Made by a program: the position numbers and the translations under genes. From a virus, in the IMG/VR virus record IMGVR_UViG_3300030109_003415, positions 18,188 through 40,389 of that record: 22,202 nucleotides of DNA; one strand, given 5' to 3'. Positions 6,778 to 15,745 of the stretch are shown one piece after another. The stretch's first letter is position 1, and each line of letters opens with the position of its first letter. The notes under the pieces are model-generated. The model made no database searches, was not told where the DNA came from, and saw only the letters and a list, made by a program, of their open reading frames with translations.

Positions 6778-8166
6778 TTAAGAAAACTTAAGAATTGCGT
6801 GAGTTTCAGGAAGACTAATTTCCAATCCAGCTTCAGTGATGATTTGGTCTTGCCTACCATCAACGCCGTTGTCTTGTACATTAGTTTCAATGAAGGTGTC
6901 TCGACTAACACCATTACCCACAAGTGGTCTGTAAGCTATATTTTTCATATCAACACAAACACAATAATCTTCCCAAGGACCTCTTAATAAAGGTTCTTGT
7001 ACAAAATGAAGATTACCAAATATAGTATTAACAACTGTAACTGTGTGCCCAAAAGCACCAGGTACTGTATTAACATCTAATCTATATTGAGATGAACCTA
7101 CAGAATTATTTAGAAAACTTCCATTACCTAATTTGTTTAAGTAAGTAATAACTTTTCTTGAAGCCAAGACTAGTTTGTTACCACTATTACCAGATTCAGG
7201 AGCGAAATAATCTTCCATTGCATCTAAGAAAGCATCATAACCAGATGAAGCATAAGACATGTTATAGATTTTACCATATGATTCAGTATAAGGTAAAATA
7301 CCCCAAGAAGTTCTATAAGATGCTGCTGCACCTGTTTCATTAGAAGCTGCTCCTGTACTAAATAACATAGCTTGTTCTATATCCATTTTATGTTCCATAA
7401 GTTTATCTTGCCAAATTCTTTGAAACTCATTAGCAATACCTCTATACTCTGTTGCTAAAGCTGTTCCTGAAAAGATGTTCATTCCAGTTTTGAATATTTG
7501 ACAATATCCTTCTCTGTCGAATAACTCATCTTCCCAACCAACAGGAGAATCAGTTCCTTCAGCCCATGCACTACCAATAACTTGACCTTTATTACCTATA
7601 GCAAAGCTTTCACCAGCATCAATCGCTTGAAGAGGTATTAAACTTTTACCATTTACTTGAGTAATTCCAGCTGTATCAGAATCATGGTTGATAAACTTAC
7701 CATCTGACAATGTTCCTGTTCTTTCGACTGTTGAAGCGTGGTCCACTTTAAATTTAAAAACTGTACCACTATCTGCTACAACTGCTACAACTGAACCTGG
7801 AACTACAAATTCACAGTGATTATCTGATGAACTTATTTTTCCATATTTGTCATATTTTGCAGTTATATGCAAATCTTCTCCATTAGCTAATGCTGTTCCT
7901 GCAACTTCTGCTCCAGGATTAAATGCTGCACTTGCTACTTCAAAATTACGTCTTTGCCACTGATGTCTCTGTTCCAAAAATTTGAATACAGGGTCATTAG
8001 TAGCCCTTTTTGCCACCTTCGATAAATATACGAAGAATGGACTTTGCATTGGAGCTAACTCAGCTACTCTTTCACCAAAATTAAACTTACGTCTAGTATC
8101 ATTAATACTAACACCTGAGCTTAATGTGCTTCCAGCTGAGCCAGACCATACTGTTGCGTCTGCCAT
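6778..8166 (-). CDS. Major capsid protein, 462 aa
   Basis: It follows the scaffold gene in the usual portal-scaffold-capsid order and has the right length for a HK97-fold capsid protein of a P22-type portal phage. The N-terminus (NDTRRKFNFGERVAELAPMQ) and the FFVYLSKVAKR segment look like the N-arm and start of the core of phage capsid proteins. The middle has the long mixed alpha/beta region, with phrases such as IWQDKLMEHKMDIEQAMLFS, a pattern seen in capsid proteins of uncultured phages. The C-terminal part is strand-rich (TEAGLEISLPETHAILKFS). It should form the icosahedral shell with the scaffold protein guiding assembly. Confidence 0.85.
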   Translation of the reverse strand: MADATVWSGSAGSTLSSGVSINDTRRKFNFGERVAELAPMQSPFFVYLSKVAKRATNDPVFKFLEQRHQWQRRNFEVASAAFNPGAEVAGTALANGEDLHITAKYDKYGKISSSDNHCEFVVPGSVVAVVADSGTVFKFKVDHASTVERTGTLSDGKFINHDSDTAGITQVNGKSLIPLQAIDAGESFAIGNKGQVIGSAWAEGTDSPVGWEDELFDREGYCQIFKTGMNIFSGTALATEYRGIANEFQRIWQDKLMEHKMDIEQAMLFSTGAASNETGAAASYRTSWGILPYTESYGKIYNMSYASSGYDAFLDAMEDYFAPESGNSGNKLVLASRKVITYLNKLGNGSFLNNSVGSSQYRLDVNTVPGAFGHTVTVVNTIFGNLHFVQEPLLRGPWEDYCVCVDMKNIAYRPLVGNGVSRDTFIETNVQDNGVDGRQDQIITEAGLEISLPETHAILKFS

Positions 8167-8186
8167 ATTAGACCATCCTTAATTAT

Positions 8187-8225
8187 GCCCTCTATCAGCT
8201 GCCTTGGTAGGCCTTCAAGTAGGGC
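8187..8225 (-). promoter_or_regulatory. Hairpin in the leader of the major capsid gene
   Basis: GCCCT at 8187-8191 can pair with AGGGC at 8221-8225, and an inner CCT-TGGT-AGG hairpin lies between them. The structure fills most of the 70-base gap between the scaffold stop at 8237 and the capsid ATG at 8166. No U-tract follows on the minus strand. It may insulate or stabilise the highly expressed capsid message. The pairing is short enough to be fortuitous. Confidence 0.35.
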
Positions 8226-8236
8226 GATTATTAAAA

Positions 8237-9178
8237 TTACTTCCAGGGATTTTTACTATTAAAATTCCCTATCATTGTATCCATAATCTTATCTTCTGCA
8301 GTTCTTCCATCAACATTACTTTGCCCAGAAGGCATCACGCCCATTGGCGATGGTACTTGTTGAGCATTTTGTACTTGTTGAAATTCAGGACTAGGAGCAG
8401 CTGGTTCTTGTTGCTGATTTCCTCCTCCTTGCTGGATTCTATACAGTTGAACGAGATTATCGATAGTTAGAGATTTAGGGTCAGACATTCTGTTCATAAA
8501 GTCAGTAGTTTCATTCTCAGACATACCATATGCACCCATAACATGTTCTTTAATCTTACTAGATTGAATATTACGTTCTTGTTCATATTGTTGTCTCTGA
8601 GCTTCTCTTACGCGTTCTTGTTGCATATCTTGGATTTTTTCTTCCATGACAGCACCTTGATACTGCGTTTTAAGATTATTATACTCACTCATGTCATCAC
8701 GCCATTCCTCTACATCATCTAGGTACCTAGCACTTTCACTTTGAGGGTCAGCATAAGCTTCATCTCTATTGAAATGTCTAGGTCTATTTGGTTTTGGAGG
8801 AGGTGCTGGAAATTCTTCAGCTGGTTGTTCTTGAACAGGTTGTACTGGAGGTACAGCAGGTGCTTGGACCTGTTGGCTCTTTATACTGTCTAGTTCATTT
8901 TTATACTTATCTGCTTGAGATTGCCAGTATTGATATCTTTTATCATCATTACTAGTTTGTTCTTGAGCAGGTTGCTGAGTTGTTTGCACTTGTGTTTCAG
9001 AAGGTTGTCCTTGCGGAGCTTCTGTAGTAACTTCCTCAATACCGTCTGTAAAAGCACTTTCAATATTATTATCAGAGCCGTCAAATCCTTGGCTAAAAAC
9101 AGCTTCTTCTAAAGAATTATACTGTTGTTCATTAGCTCCTTCTTGAGGGGTATCTGATTGTGTATTTTCTTGTGACAT
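8237..9178 (-). CDS. Capsid scaffold protein, 313 aa
   Basis: The gene lies between portal and major capsid genes, where phages encode scaffolds. The product is highly acidic at the N-terminus and rich in Gln, Glu and Pro (APAVPPVQPVQEQPAEEFPA). A long charged helix with coiled-coil character follows (roughly residues 150-215, including MQQERVREAQRQQYEQER). The C-terminus contains a short helix and a basic end (GNFNSKNPWK), typical of the capsid-binding tail of scaffolds. The start ATG overlaps the portal stop. No protease domain is visible, so the scaffold may exit intact as in P22. Confidence 0.82.
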   Translation of the reverse strand: MSQENTQSDTPQEGANEQQYNSLEEAVFSQGFDGSDNNIESAFTDGIEEVTTEAPQGQPSETQVQTTQQPAQEQTSNDDKRYQYWQSQADKYKNELDSIKSQQVQAPAVPPVQPVQEQPAEEFPAPPPKPNRPRHFNRDEAYADPQSESARYLDDVEEWRDDMSEYNNLKTQYQGAVMEEKIQDMQQERVREAQRQQYEQERNIQSSKIKEHVMGAYGMSENETTDFMNRMSDPKSLTIDNLVQLYRIQQGGGNQQQEPAAPSPEFQQVQNAQQVPSPMGVMPSGQSNVDGRTAEDKIMDTMIGNFNSKNPWK

Positions 9179-11409
9179 TATTTCTTTCTCCTTTTAGCTG
9201 CCTCTTTACTACCAGAAGAGGGTGAGCCTATCTTTTTAGCAGATTCTTTAATCTGCTGTTTTATAGTAGCTAGACTGTCATCAAGTCGTTTTTCATAAAC
9301 AGTTCCTGCCGCTTTGGCTTTATTACCAACTTGGTCAAGATTGTTTTTAAACTTCTCAACTTCAATCCGTTTTCTGAGGTTGACTGACTCTCTATCTCTA
9401 GATTGCATGTCACCTCTAAGTTTTTTGATTTCTTCTTGAGCGCCTTGCAATTGCCCTTGTAACTTAGCAATAACATCTGTTCTTTGCATAACGCCTTCCA
9501 TATCAAATATTTCTGTTTTCTTAAGAACTTCTTGCCTATCAATAAGTCCTTTTGAATAAGCATCCATATAAAATTCAAGTTCCGCATATCTATTAGACGG
9601 AAGTGTTGAACCTGTTACAACTATAACATCATATTTGCCTATTGTAATATCATTAAAAATCTTTATTTCACCACTTTTATCATCAACCATTTTCTTATTT
9701 ATCATGTACTCACTCATAGAGTTGTTTGGCTGAATAACCCTAAATATTTTTTCTGATTTATATAACTGCTGCATTAAAGGAATTGCAACTTCACCAACTC
9801 TAGTTAAAGCAGCTTCTATATCAGCAAGTTTAGATTTCATTTTTCTTTGACCAAATTCATCTATACTTATAGTAGCCTTATATGTTTGAGGGGCTGCTTG
9901 ACTATTACCCATCATCATTTCATATAAACCTAAAGCATGGTCAATATCATTTTTAGCTGTTTGCTCATTTTGATATAATTCATTAGGCAGAGGAGTGGGC
10001 TGAACTGGCAAAGGAGCGCCGTCAGTGGGGTCATAGGGAATAGCTACTCCAGGTTGAGCCCACTTTTCCTCAAAATCTTTCATATCAACACTACCTTCAG
10101 GTACAAGTATTTTAGTATTTGTACTTGTTGTAGCATGAGCAATTATCAAAGAGCGTGTTTTGTTTATATATTCTTGTAAACCTTTTATAAGCCTAACATC
10201 AGATACAGGATAAGGTGTCCTAGTATGTATGTTCATAACGGGAACTATAGGATACTTTTCTAAAGGCAAAATCCTTGAATATAAAAGCGTATCTCCTATA
10301 ATAACACATTGTTTAATTCTTTTAACTAAAACTTGTACAGCTTTAATTCTTTCTTGTTTTAGTAGTTCCTCATGAGTTGTTTCTCTATACTCAACTTGCT
10401 TAGGGCCTTTTTCTTTAAATCTAAATATAGATTTTTCATCATACCCAGCTGCTTCCATTTCTTCTAATTCTGCTTGGAATTGAAATGCACTTTGTTTTTG
10501 TAATTGAGCAATTATTTCACCAGCTTTATGTGGGTCTATAATTAATTGACCTTCTACAAAATAAGCAGGTTTTTTTAAATAATTTTGATAATCTTCTTCA
10601 TTTAATAAAAACTCTTTATTTGAAAATGTTTCAAAGACTCTATATTCTGGTATGTCCATTTTATAGTATCTTTCATATCCTCTTATATAATCTTTTTCAT
10701 TAAGCCTACCTACATCTTCAGGAAATTGAACTTCTCCATCGCCTTCTCTAATAGTTGAAGGTGCATTAAAATCTTGTCCTTTTCCATAAGCACCTGAATT
10801 ACTTGCATTATCAATTTTTGATTTATACATTGGATACAAACTTTGTGCTTGTTCTTTTGTAAAAAGTTTTGAAATTATAATATTTTCTGCATCGTCAAAA
10901 AGCTTATTCCTAGAATTAGGGTCAACATAAACATCTAAAGGGTCTACATCATGGAAACATACTTCCCCTTTACCCATATCTTTCATAGGGTCTTGATATA
11001 CGTGTATATATCCAACACCCATAACATAATAATCATCTACTGCTTGTCTTATAACTGCTCTTCCGTCAGATATATCATACATATAAGCTAGCATATTACT
11101 CATAACCTGAGCTATTTTATTATCTGAATCTTCTCTAGGAGCACATCTAAAAGATGGTCTATTAGAAGTCAGCATAGCTTTAGCAGATTCAACAGCAGGA
11201 TGCACTCTATTAATAACAATAGGAGCTTGCCCTCTAGACTCTAAAACTTCTTTCTGCTCTGCACTCCATTGTCTTCCAAGTCTAAACTCTTTATCTTCTT
11301 TAGCTTGTTGAGCCCATTGGTCTCGTTTCTGCGAGTACTTATCAAAAAGGTCTAAAGTTTCATCTACTATACTTGTTTGGTCTTTTTGGTCTTTTTCGTT
11401 ATATGCCAT
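9178..11409 (-). CDS. Portal protein, P22-like, 743 aa
   Basis: Length, gene order and sequence fit the P22-type portal family. The N-terminus has a charged helix and the conserved FRLGRQWSAEQKEVLESRGQ segment, followed by VINRVHPAVESAKAMLTSNR, which is the usual start of the portal core. Residues around 120-170 read as ISDGRAVIRQAVDDYYVMGV and then FHDVDPLDVYVDPNSR, again typical. The C-terminal 90 residues form a basic coiled coil ending in Lys/Arg (EAAKRRKK). Twelve copies should form the DNA channel and dock the terminase. No clear ribosome site precedes the ATG in the 16-base gap after the terminase stop. Confidence 0.92.
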   Translation of the reverse strand: MAYNEKDQKDQTSIVDETLDLFDKYSQKRDQWAQQAKEDKEFRLGRQWSAEQKEVLESRGQAPIVINRVHPAVESAKAMLTSNRPSFRCAPREDSDNKIAQVMSNMLAYMYDISDGRAVIRQAVDDYYVMGVGYIHVYQDPMKDMGKGEVCFHDVDPLDVYVDPNSRNKLFDDAENIIISKLFTKEQAQSLYPMYKSKIDNASNSGAYGKGQDFNAPSTIREGDGEVQFPEDVGRLNEKDYIRGYERYYKMDIPEYRVFETFSNKEFLLNEEDYQNYLKKPAYFVEGQLIIDPHKAGEIIAQLQKQSAFQFQAELEEMEAAGYDEKSIFRFKEKGPKQVEYRETTHEELLKQERIKAVQVLVKRIKQCVIIGDTLLYSRILPLEKYPIVPVMNIHTRTPYPVSDVRLIKGLQEYINKTRSLIIAHATTSTNTKILVPEGSVDMKDFEEKWAQPGVAIPYDPTDGAPLPVQPTPLPNELYQNEQTAKNDIDHALGLYEMMMGNSQAAPQTYKATISIDEFGQRKMKSKLADIEAALTRVGEVAIPLMQQLYKSEKIFRVIQPNNSMSEYMINKKMVDDKSGEIKIFNDITIGKYDVIVVTGSTLPSNRYAELEFYMDAYSKGLIDRQEVLKKTEIFDMEGVMQRTDVIAKLQGQLQGAQEEIKKLRGDMQSRDRESVNLRKRIEVEKFKNNLDQVGNKAKAAGTVYEKRLDDSLATIKQQIKESAKKIGSPSSGSKEAAKRRKK

Positions 11410-11425
11410 CTACGTAATTTACGAA

Positions 11426-12928
11426 CTAAAGTGTCATCCAATCAAGACTTTTCTTTGGATGTCTCCATTCTTCCTCTGATAAAAATTCAAATTCCTTAAT
11501 TCTACACGGCTTTGCGCCATCTAATGCAGTCCATATTGCATCCATTATATCATCATGTTTTCCTTTGGGATATGATAAAAATTCACCTTGAGCATGAGTA
11601 TCTTCTGCTCTAAAATAAAATTGCCCTTTAGCAAATAAAGGGACTAAAGATAATAATCTTTCAGATTTAGAATTCCTAGGTTTGACACCTGATTCTAAAC
11701 CTGGTATATATAAACTTTCTTCTCTCATAAGTTCTCTTACTGCTGTTCTTAAAGCTTCTTGATATCCCACTGTCTCAACTTTAATTCTACGAGGTCTATA
11801 TTTTTTAAAAGTATCAATTATTTTTTGAGGCTGTTCTGCTGGAGATATTCTATCTCTATACACATCTATTACATATTTATTATTATCATTATCAATTGCG
11901 ATAGTAGCAATAACAAAATAGTCAGCCCTAGCAGACAAAGAGCTTGCAGGGTCAACTCCAGTATATAATTCAACAGCTTTAATTTTTTCATTCTCTTTAT
12001 CTCCAAAATTTTGAACTAGGCAATTTTGCCCTTGTATTCTTTTATATTCCCAATTATGTATTTTAATCCAATTTGGTTGAAATGGAGCATCGTCAGGAGA
12101 TTGAGCTATATTCATATACTCTTGAAAGAATCCATTTATATTACCAACTGATTTAAATTCTTCTTTTATACTAAGTATACGTTCTTTTGGAAATCTTTCA
12201 GGCCATATACTTTCTTCATCATCATTCCATATAGAAAACCATAATACATTCCAAGCACTTGACTCTTTTGCCCAGCATAAAAAACAATCTTCCGATATAA
12301 CTGTTCCAATCATAGCAATCTTACCTTCATCTGATAAAGATGGTATAACAGCCTCTGTTAACCACTTTCTGTTTTTAGCTCTTGCTTCTGGTGTATAAGC
12401 ATTTAACTCTGATTCAAAATCATCTACTATAATTAAATTTGGTCTAGTATCTCCTTGTAAGAAACCCCTAACCCTTTGGCCTGTTCCAACAGCAACCATT
12501 CTAGTATTATTAGCAAGTATAATATCTGTATGAGTCCACCTACTAGCTGTTTCAGGACCTAAGTCTCCAAAGATTGCTTTAAATTGAGAACTAAAAGTCA
12601 AATGGTATTTAATCCTAGATAGGAAGTTAATTGATTGTGCTTGTGATTCTGATATTATAACTATAAATAACTCTTCATCACTTGTTTTAAAAGCAGCTCT
12701 CCATAAAGGATATATAAGAGTAGTTACCGTAGATTTAGCTGTTCCCCTAGGAGCTGCTATTAAAACTCTCCTTTTATCGTCATCTGCTAAATCTCTGTAA
12801 ATATTAGTATGAAACGGAGGAGTACTCTTCTTTAAAGCTGTAGGAAAGCAATGCTTTCCAAATAATGCCATGTTATTTCTTAATTTCTTTAGAGCTTGTA
12901 ATTGCTCATATTTTTCTTCATAATCCAT
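11426..12928 (-). CDS. terL: Terminase large subunit, 500 aa
   Basis: The ATPase domain has a Walker A motif at residues 58-67 (AAPRGTAKST) and a Walker B at 165-172 (LIIVDDFE). The nuclease domain begins with GVDPASS (Asp326) and contains VETVGYQ (Glu385) and the closing KGKHDDIMDA (Asp459, Asp460, Asp463), the expected acidic metal-binding residues of the RNase H-like fold. The length is usual for the family. The enzyme packages DNA into the capsid through the portal encoded next. A weak AGGGAAA ribosome site precedes the ATG. This is the firmest gene call in the window. Confidence 0.96.
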   Translation of the reverse strand: MDYEEKYEQLQALKKLRNNMALFGKHCFPTALKKSTPPFHTNIYRDLADDDKRRVLIAAPRGTAKSTVTTLIYPLWRAAFKTSDEELFIVIISESQAQSINFLSRIKYHLTFSSQFKAIFGDLGPETASRWTHTDIILANNTRMVAVGTGQRVRGFLQGDTRPNLIIVDDFESELNAYTPEARAKNRKWLTEAVIPSLSDEGKIAMIGTVISEDCFLCWAKESSAWNVLWFSIWNDDEESIWPERFPKERILSIKEEFKSVGNINGFFQEYMNIAQSPDDAPFQPNWIKIHNWEYKRIQGQNCLVQNFGDKENEKIKAVELYTGVDPASSLSARADYFVIATIAIDNDNNKYVIDVYRDRISPAEQPQKIIDTFKKYRPRRIKVETVGYQEALRTAVRELMREESLYIPGLESGVKPRNSKSERLLSLVPLFAKGQFYFRAEDTHAQGEFLSYPKGKHDDIMDAIWTALDGAKPCRIKEFEFLSEEEWRHPKKSLDWMTL

Positions 12929-12961
12929 TTATTTCCCTAATAAATCAAGTAGAAGTTTTCA

Positions 12962-14044
12962 CTACTTATCTTCTGTTTGAGTAAGCGCTCCTACAGGAGC
13001 TATTCCATGAAATTTATTTAACTTTTTTAATCTTGACTTAAAACTCCCTGACATGCCTTTTGTGGCAAAATTTATATCACTTTTTAATTGCTTTAATTCT
13101 CTTAAACCTAAAGTCTGTCCCTTTTCAAATAACTGCTTTAAACCAGGAGGTAAAGCTCTATATTCAGTCATTCTTGCACTAAGTTCTGAAGGTCTTAATC
13201 TGTAAAACATTCTACCTTTCCCAGAACCTTTTCCTACAGCTTCGTACCAATCATCCATATTATCTATACCAAACGAAGAATAACCCCTTTTTCCCTGCTT
13301 GGCCTTTTCTATAATTTTCCTAGGGTCTAATTTCGAAAGCATATTTTGCCTTCTCATTATAGCTGGGACTTCTTTTAAACCACCCCAATTAACAGGAAAT
13401 GCTTGATAGCCCCCATGACCAAATATATCTGAAAATGACAGTCTCATAGTGCTCCAATCTATAGGAACCATCCTTTTATTTAAATTAGTTTGAGCAAAAT
13501 GTTTTATTTCATGTATAGGAGTACCAAACCAATTACCACTAGAAAGCCTATCTCTATTTAAATAATTAGCATTTTCGTATGGCATATGAACTCCTAGCCA
13601 ATTTTTGTTATTAAACTTTTTAACAAATTGAGGGTCGGATAAAGAAATTGTTCTTTTTGTACCTTCGGTAATTACATTATCTCCAACAGACATATATTCA
13701 TTAAACAAACGCTTTTTATCAGGGTTTTTAATAAACTTATTAAATGAAGGTGCATACCTATTATTAATTTCTTTAATAACTTTTTCATGCCAATCCCCTC
13801 CATAATCCCTTGCAAGAGTTCTAGCATGTTCAATTTCTTTCATTTTCATATCAGTAAGACCGTCAACTGTTTGTCGAAACCATTTGTCAAATGAAGTCTG
13901 AGTTAGCATCTCGGTTTTTAAATTCTTTCCACTTACATCAATTAGTTCTTGAGTAGCTTTTTTACTTCCTATAAGTTTAGAAAGTTGTTTATAGCCCACT
14001 GGACCTAACTTTCTTAATAATGAGGATATAGATTTACCTACCAT
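12962..14044 (-). CDS. Protein with an HExxH zincin-like motif, 360 aa
   Basis: The family is not recognised. Residues 174-187 read GTPIHEIKHFAQTN: His178, Glu179 and His182 make an HExxH zinc-protease signature in a plausible helix. A third ligand cannot be assigned with certainty. The N-terminal 120 residues are charged and helical (SISSLLRKLGPVGYKQLSKL and onward). The C-terminal part is basic. The gene sits between the probable small terminase and the large terminase, coupled to the former by a TAATG overlap. Possible roles are a virion-packaged metalloprotease injected with the DNA or a maturation protease. The motif could also be fortuitous. Confidence 0.65.
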   Translation of the reverse strand: MVGKSISSLLRKLGPVGYKQLSKLIGSKKATQELIDVSGKNLKTEMLTQTSFDKWFRQTVDGLTDMKMKEIEHARTLARDYGGDWHEKVIKEINNRYAPSFNKFIKNPDKKRLFNEYMSVGDNVITEGTKRTISLSDPQFVKKFNNKNWLGVHMPYENANYLNRDRLSSGNWFGTPIHEIKHFAQTNLNKRMVPIDWSTMRLSFSDIFGHGGYQAFPVNWGGLKEVPAIMRRQNMLSKLDPRKIIEKAKQGKRGYSSFGIDNMDDWYEAVGKGSGKGRMFYRLRPSELSARMTEYRALPPGLKQLFEKGQTLGLRELKQLKSDINFATKGMSGSFKSRLKKLNKFHGIAPVGALTQTEDK

Positions 14045-14793
14045 TATTCTCCTTCTGTTAAAGTAGTTTTAGTTGCAATTAACTTGTCTTCTGTTTCTCT
14101 TAACTCATCAATAAGCTTTGTACTGCTTGTAGCTTCGATTTGTTCAGTTGTTTTGACTAAGTTTTTATCCTTCATTCCATGCATATCTTGAAGATTATCA
14201 ACAGCTCTCATAAGATTAGTAACATCACCCTTAGCTTTAGCTGTTTGTATAGTATCTTCTAGTAATTGCAGGGTATACTCTTCTGTTAACCCATGCTCTC
14301 TTAATAATGATTGTAATTCATCTCTTACCATATCTTTAAATTTCTCCTTCTTCATTCTTCTCTTCCACATAATCTTTTGATTATTAGTTGGATTGTCTAG
14401 AACGTGTTCTATAGCCTTATCATAATCCATAGTTTGTGCATAAACCATGGCTAAATTCTTCATAGTTTTGCCATTGGACAAGACTTCCCAGTTAGTCTTT
14501 CCACTAATGGTCGTATTAGATTTGCGACCAGACGCTTTAAGCTTAGTAGAATTATAATTAGGGTTATAAAAAGTGTAGCCATAGGGATAGCGCACATACA
14601 CACTAGTAGGCTTGTATACAGATTTGGAGATAACTTTAGCCACGTAGTTGTCGTCTGATATCCCGTATTCTCCTTCATTGGCTTCTCTCCAGTATTTATA
14701 AGACAAATTCTTCTTATCTGCCTCTTCTTTTCTTAAAACTAAGTATGTTGTAGGCTTTTCATCGCCTTTGTGATGTATATCAATAGTATACAT
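14044..14793 (-). CDS. Probable terminase small subunit, 249 aa
   Basis: The first 110 residues are strand-rich and Tyr-rich and are not recognised. The C-terminal half is helical: a segment with KIMWKRRMKKEKFKDMVRDE, then LLREHGLTEEYTLQLLEDTI and NLMRAVDNLQDMHGMKDKNL. Phage small terminases often end with this type of helical oligomerising region, and the phrase around AVDNLQDMHGM is reminiscent of them. The gene lies two upstream of the large terminase. The N-terminal extension is unusual for a small terminase, so a fusion or a different DNA-binding protein is possible. Start and stop are both shared with neighbours (TAATG). Confidence 0.5.
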   Translation of the reverse strand: MYTIDIHHKGDEKPTTYLVLRKEEADKKNLSYKYWREANEGEYGISDDNYVAKVISKSVYKPTSVYVRYPYGYTFYNPNYNSTKLKASGRKSNTTISGKTNWEVLSNGKTMKNLAMVYAQTMDYDKAIEHVLDNPTNNQKIMWKRRMKKEKFKDMVRDELQSLLREHGLTEEYTLQLLEDTIQTAKAKGDVTNLMRAVDNLQDMHGMKDKNLVKTTEQIEATSSTKLIDELRETEDKLIATKTTLTEGE

Positions 14794-15248
14794 TATACCA
14801 CCATTAATTTATCAACTCGTTTAATTGTTGCTTTATCAGGGTCTGTGTGATGAAATTTGTAATAAGCTTCTTTCATAGCATCTAAATCTAAATTACCTAC
14901 TTTTTTAAGAAGCTTATCAGAGCCTCTTTGTGCAAACATGTTGGCTAAAAACATGCAATCAGCGTCTTCATCATTCCAGTTATGAGGATTACTAGATATA
15001 TCTCTTATATCCTCTTTAAAAAAGCCCATATTATACATTCTATTCTTTGCTGTTTGAACAGATGCATCAGTAAACTGATATACCCCTTTAGCTGACGTTG
15101 TTCCTGCAGATGCTTTAGGATTATTGTCGGATTCTATATGTCTTACAATCATAGCCCATTTGTGCACATTCTTACAAAAACACTTGTCTTCTACCTTTAA
15201 TCTCTTTTTTTGGTTACATATAAACCTTAAAGCTTTACCTGTAAACAT
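14793..15248 (-). CDS. Lytic transglycosylase/lysozyme-like protein, 151 aa
   Basis: The start is placed at the ATG at 15248-15246 (MFTGKALRF), which overlaps the upstream TAA as TAATG. A frame beginning at 15266 adds six residues. The core reads MIVRHIESDNNPKASAGTTSAKGVYQFT, split here as MIVRHIESDNNPK and AKGVYQFT. Glu in HIES is the expected catalytic acid, and GVYQFT matches the Gly-x-x-Gln-x-Thr block of soluble lytic transglycosylases and related lysozymes. It should cut peptidoglycan glycan strands. The position at the head of the late operon, beside a peptidoglycan-binding protein, suggests a virion-associated enzyme for DNA entry or the lysis enzyme. A basic N-terminal region with two cysteines is unexplained. 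Confidence 0.72.
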   Translation of the reverse strand: MFTGKALRFICNQKKRLKVEDKCFCKNVHKWAMIVRHIESDNNPKASAGTTSAKGVYQFTDASVQTAKNRMYNMGFFKEDIRDISSNPHNWNDEDADCMFLANMFAQRGSDKLLKKVGNLDLDAMKEAYYKFHHTDPDKATIKRVDKLMVV

Positions 15249-15745
15249 TATAAGCCAGTTCCCCATGGATTCTTTTTACGAGGAGTATTAAACCCTTGAT
15301 AATTATAGCTATTATCCGCCATACCTGAGCCTATACCCATTAAAGACTTACCAAAATCTTTGGCCATTCCCTTCCAATCTGGAGGAGGAGGCTCATCCTC
15401 ACCGTTATTAGGGTCATCAGAGTTTATATTTTGATTATTTAAATCTGTTTCACCTTCTATCTGAAGGTCTGATTTACCTTCTCCTTGTCCTTGGGCTACA
15501 TATTGCTGTTTAAATAAGAGTTTTTGTTGCTCTGGGTTTAATTGATTCTCTTCAGCCCAATTGGTACTATACTCGTTATCTCCATATGTAAACTGTCCTC
15601 CACCACCAGAACCACCAGAATATTCACCCCATTGGTTTCTTGCAGCATTAAATGCATCACTAAACGATGTATAGCCAGTCATATCCATCAAACCACCTCC
15701 ATATGACTGTAAATCGGCGTTTTCTTCGTCTATAATGTTACCCAC
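15248..15745 (-). CDS. Small Gly/Asn/Gln-rich structural protein, 165 aa
   Basis: The start is a GTG overlapping the upstream TAG (TAGTG). A segment at about residues 28-65 reads SDAFNAARNQWG, a Gly-rich spacer, and then QFTYGDNEYSTNWAEENQLN. This AF.AAR...F.Y.G..Y.T..AEE pattern recurs in small phage proteins as a short beta-hairpin unit. The rest is acidic and low complexity with a Pro-rich spot (DEPPPPDW). It lies between peptidoglycan-binding and transglycosylase-like proteins, so an internal virion or cell-wall role is plausible. No catalytic residues are visible. Confidence 0.68.
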   Translation of the reverse strand: MGNIIDEENADLQSYGGGLMDMTGYTSFSDAFNAARNQWGEYSGGSGGGGQFTYGDNEYSTNWAEENQLNPEQQKLLFKQQYVAQGQGEGKSDLQIEGETDLNNQNINSDDPNNGEDEPPPPDWKGMAKDFGKSLMGIGSGMADNSYNYQGFNTPRKKNPWGTGL

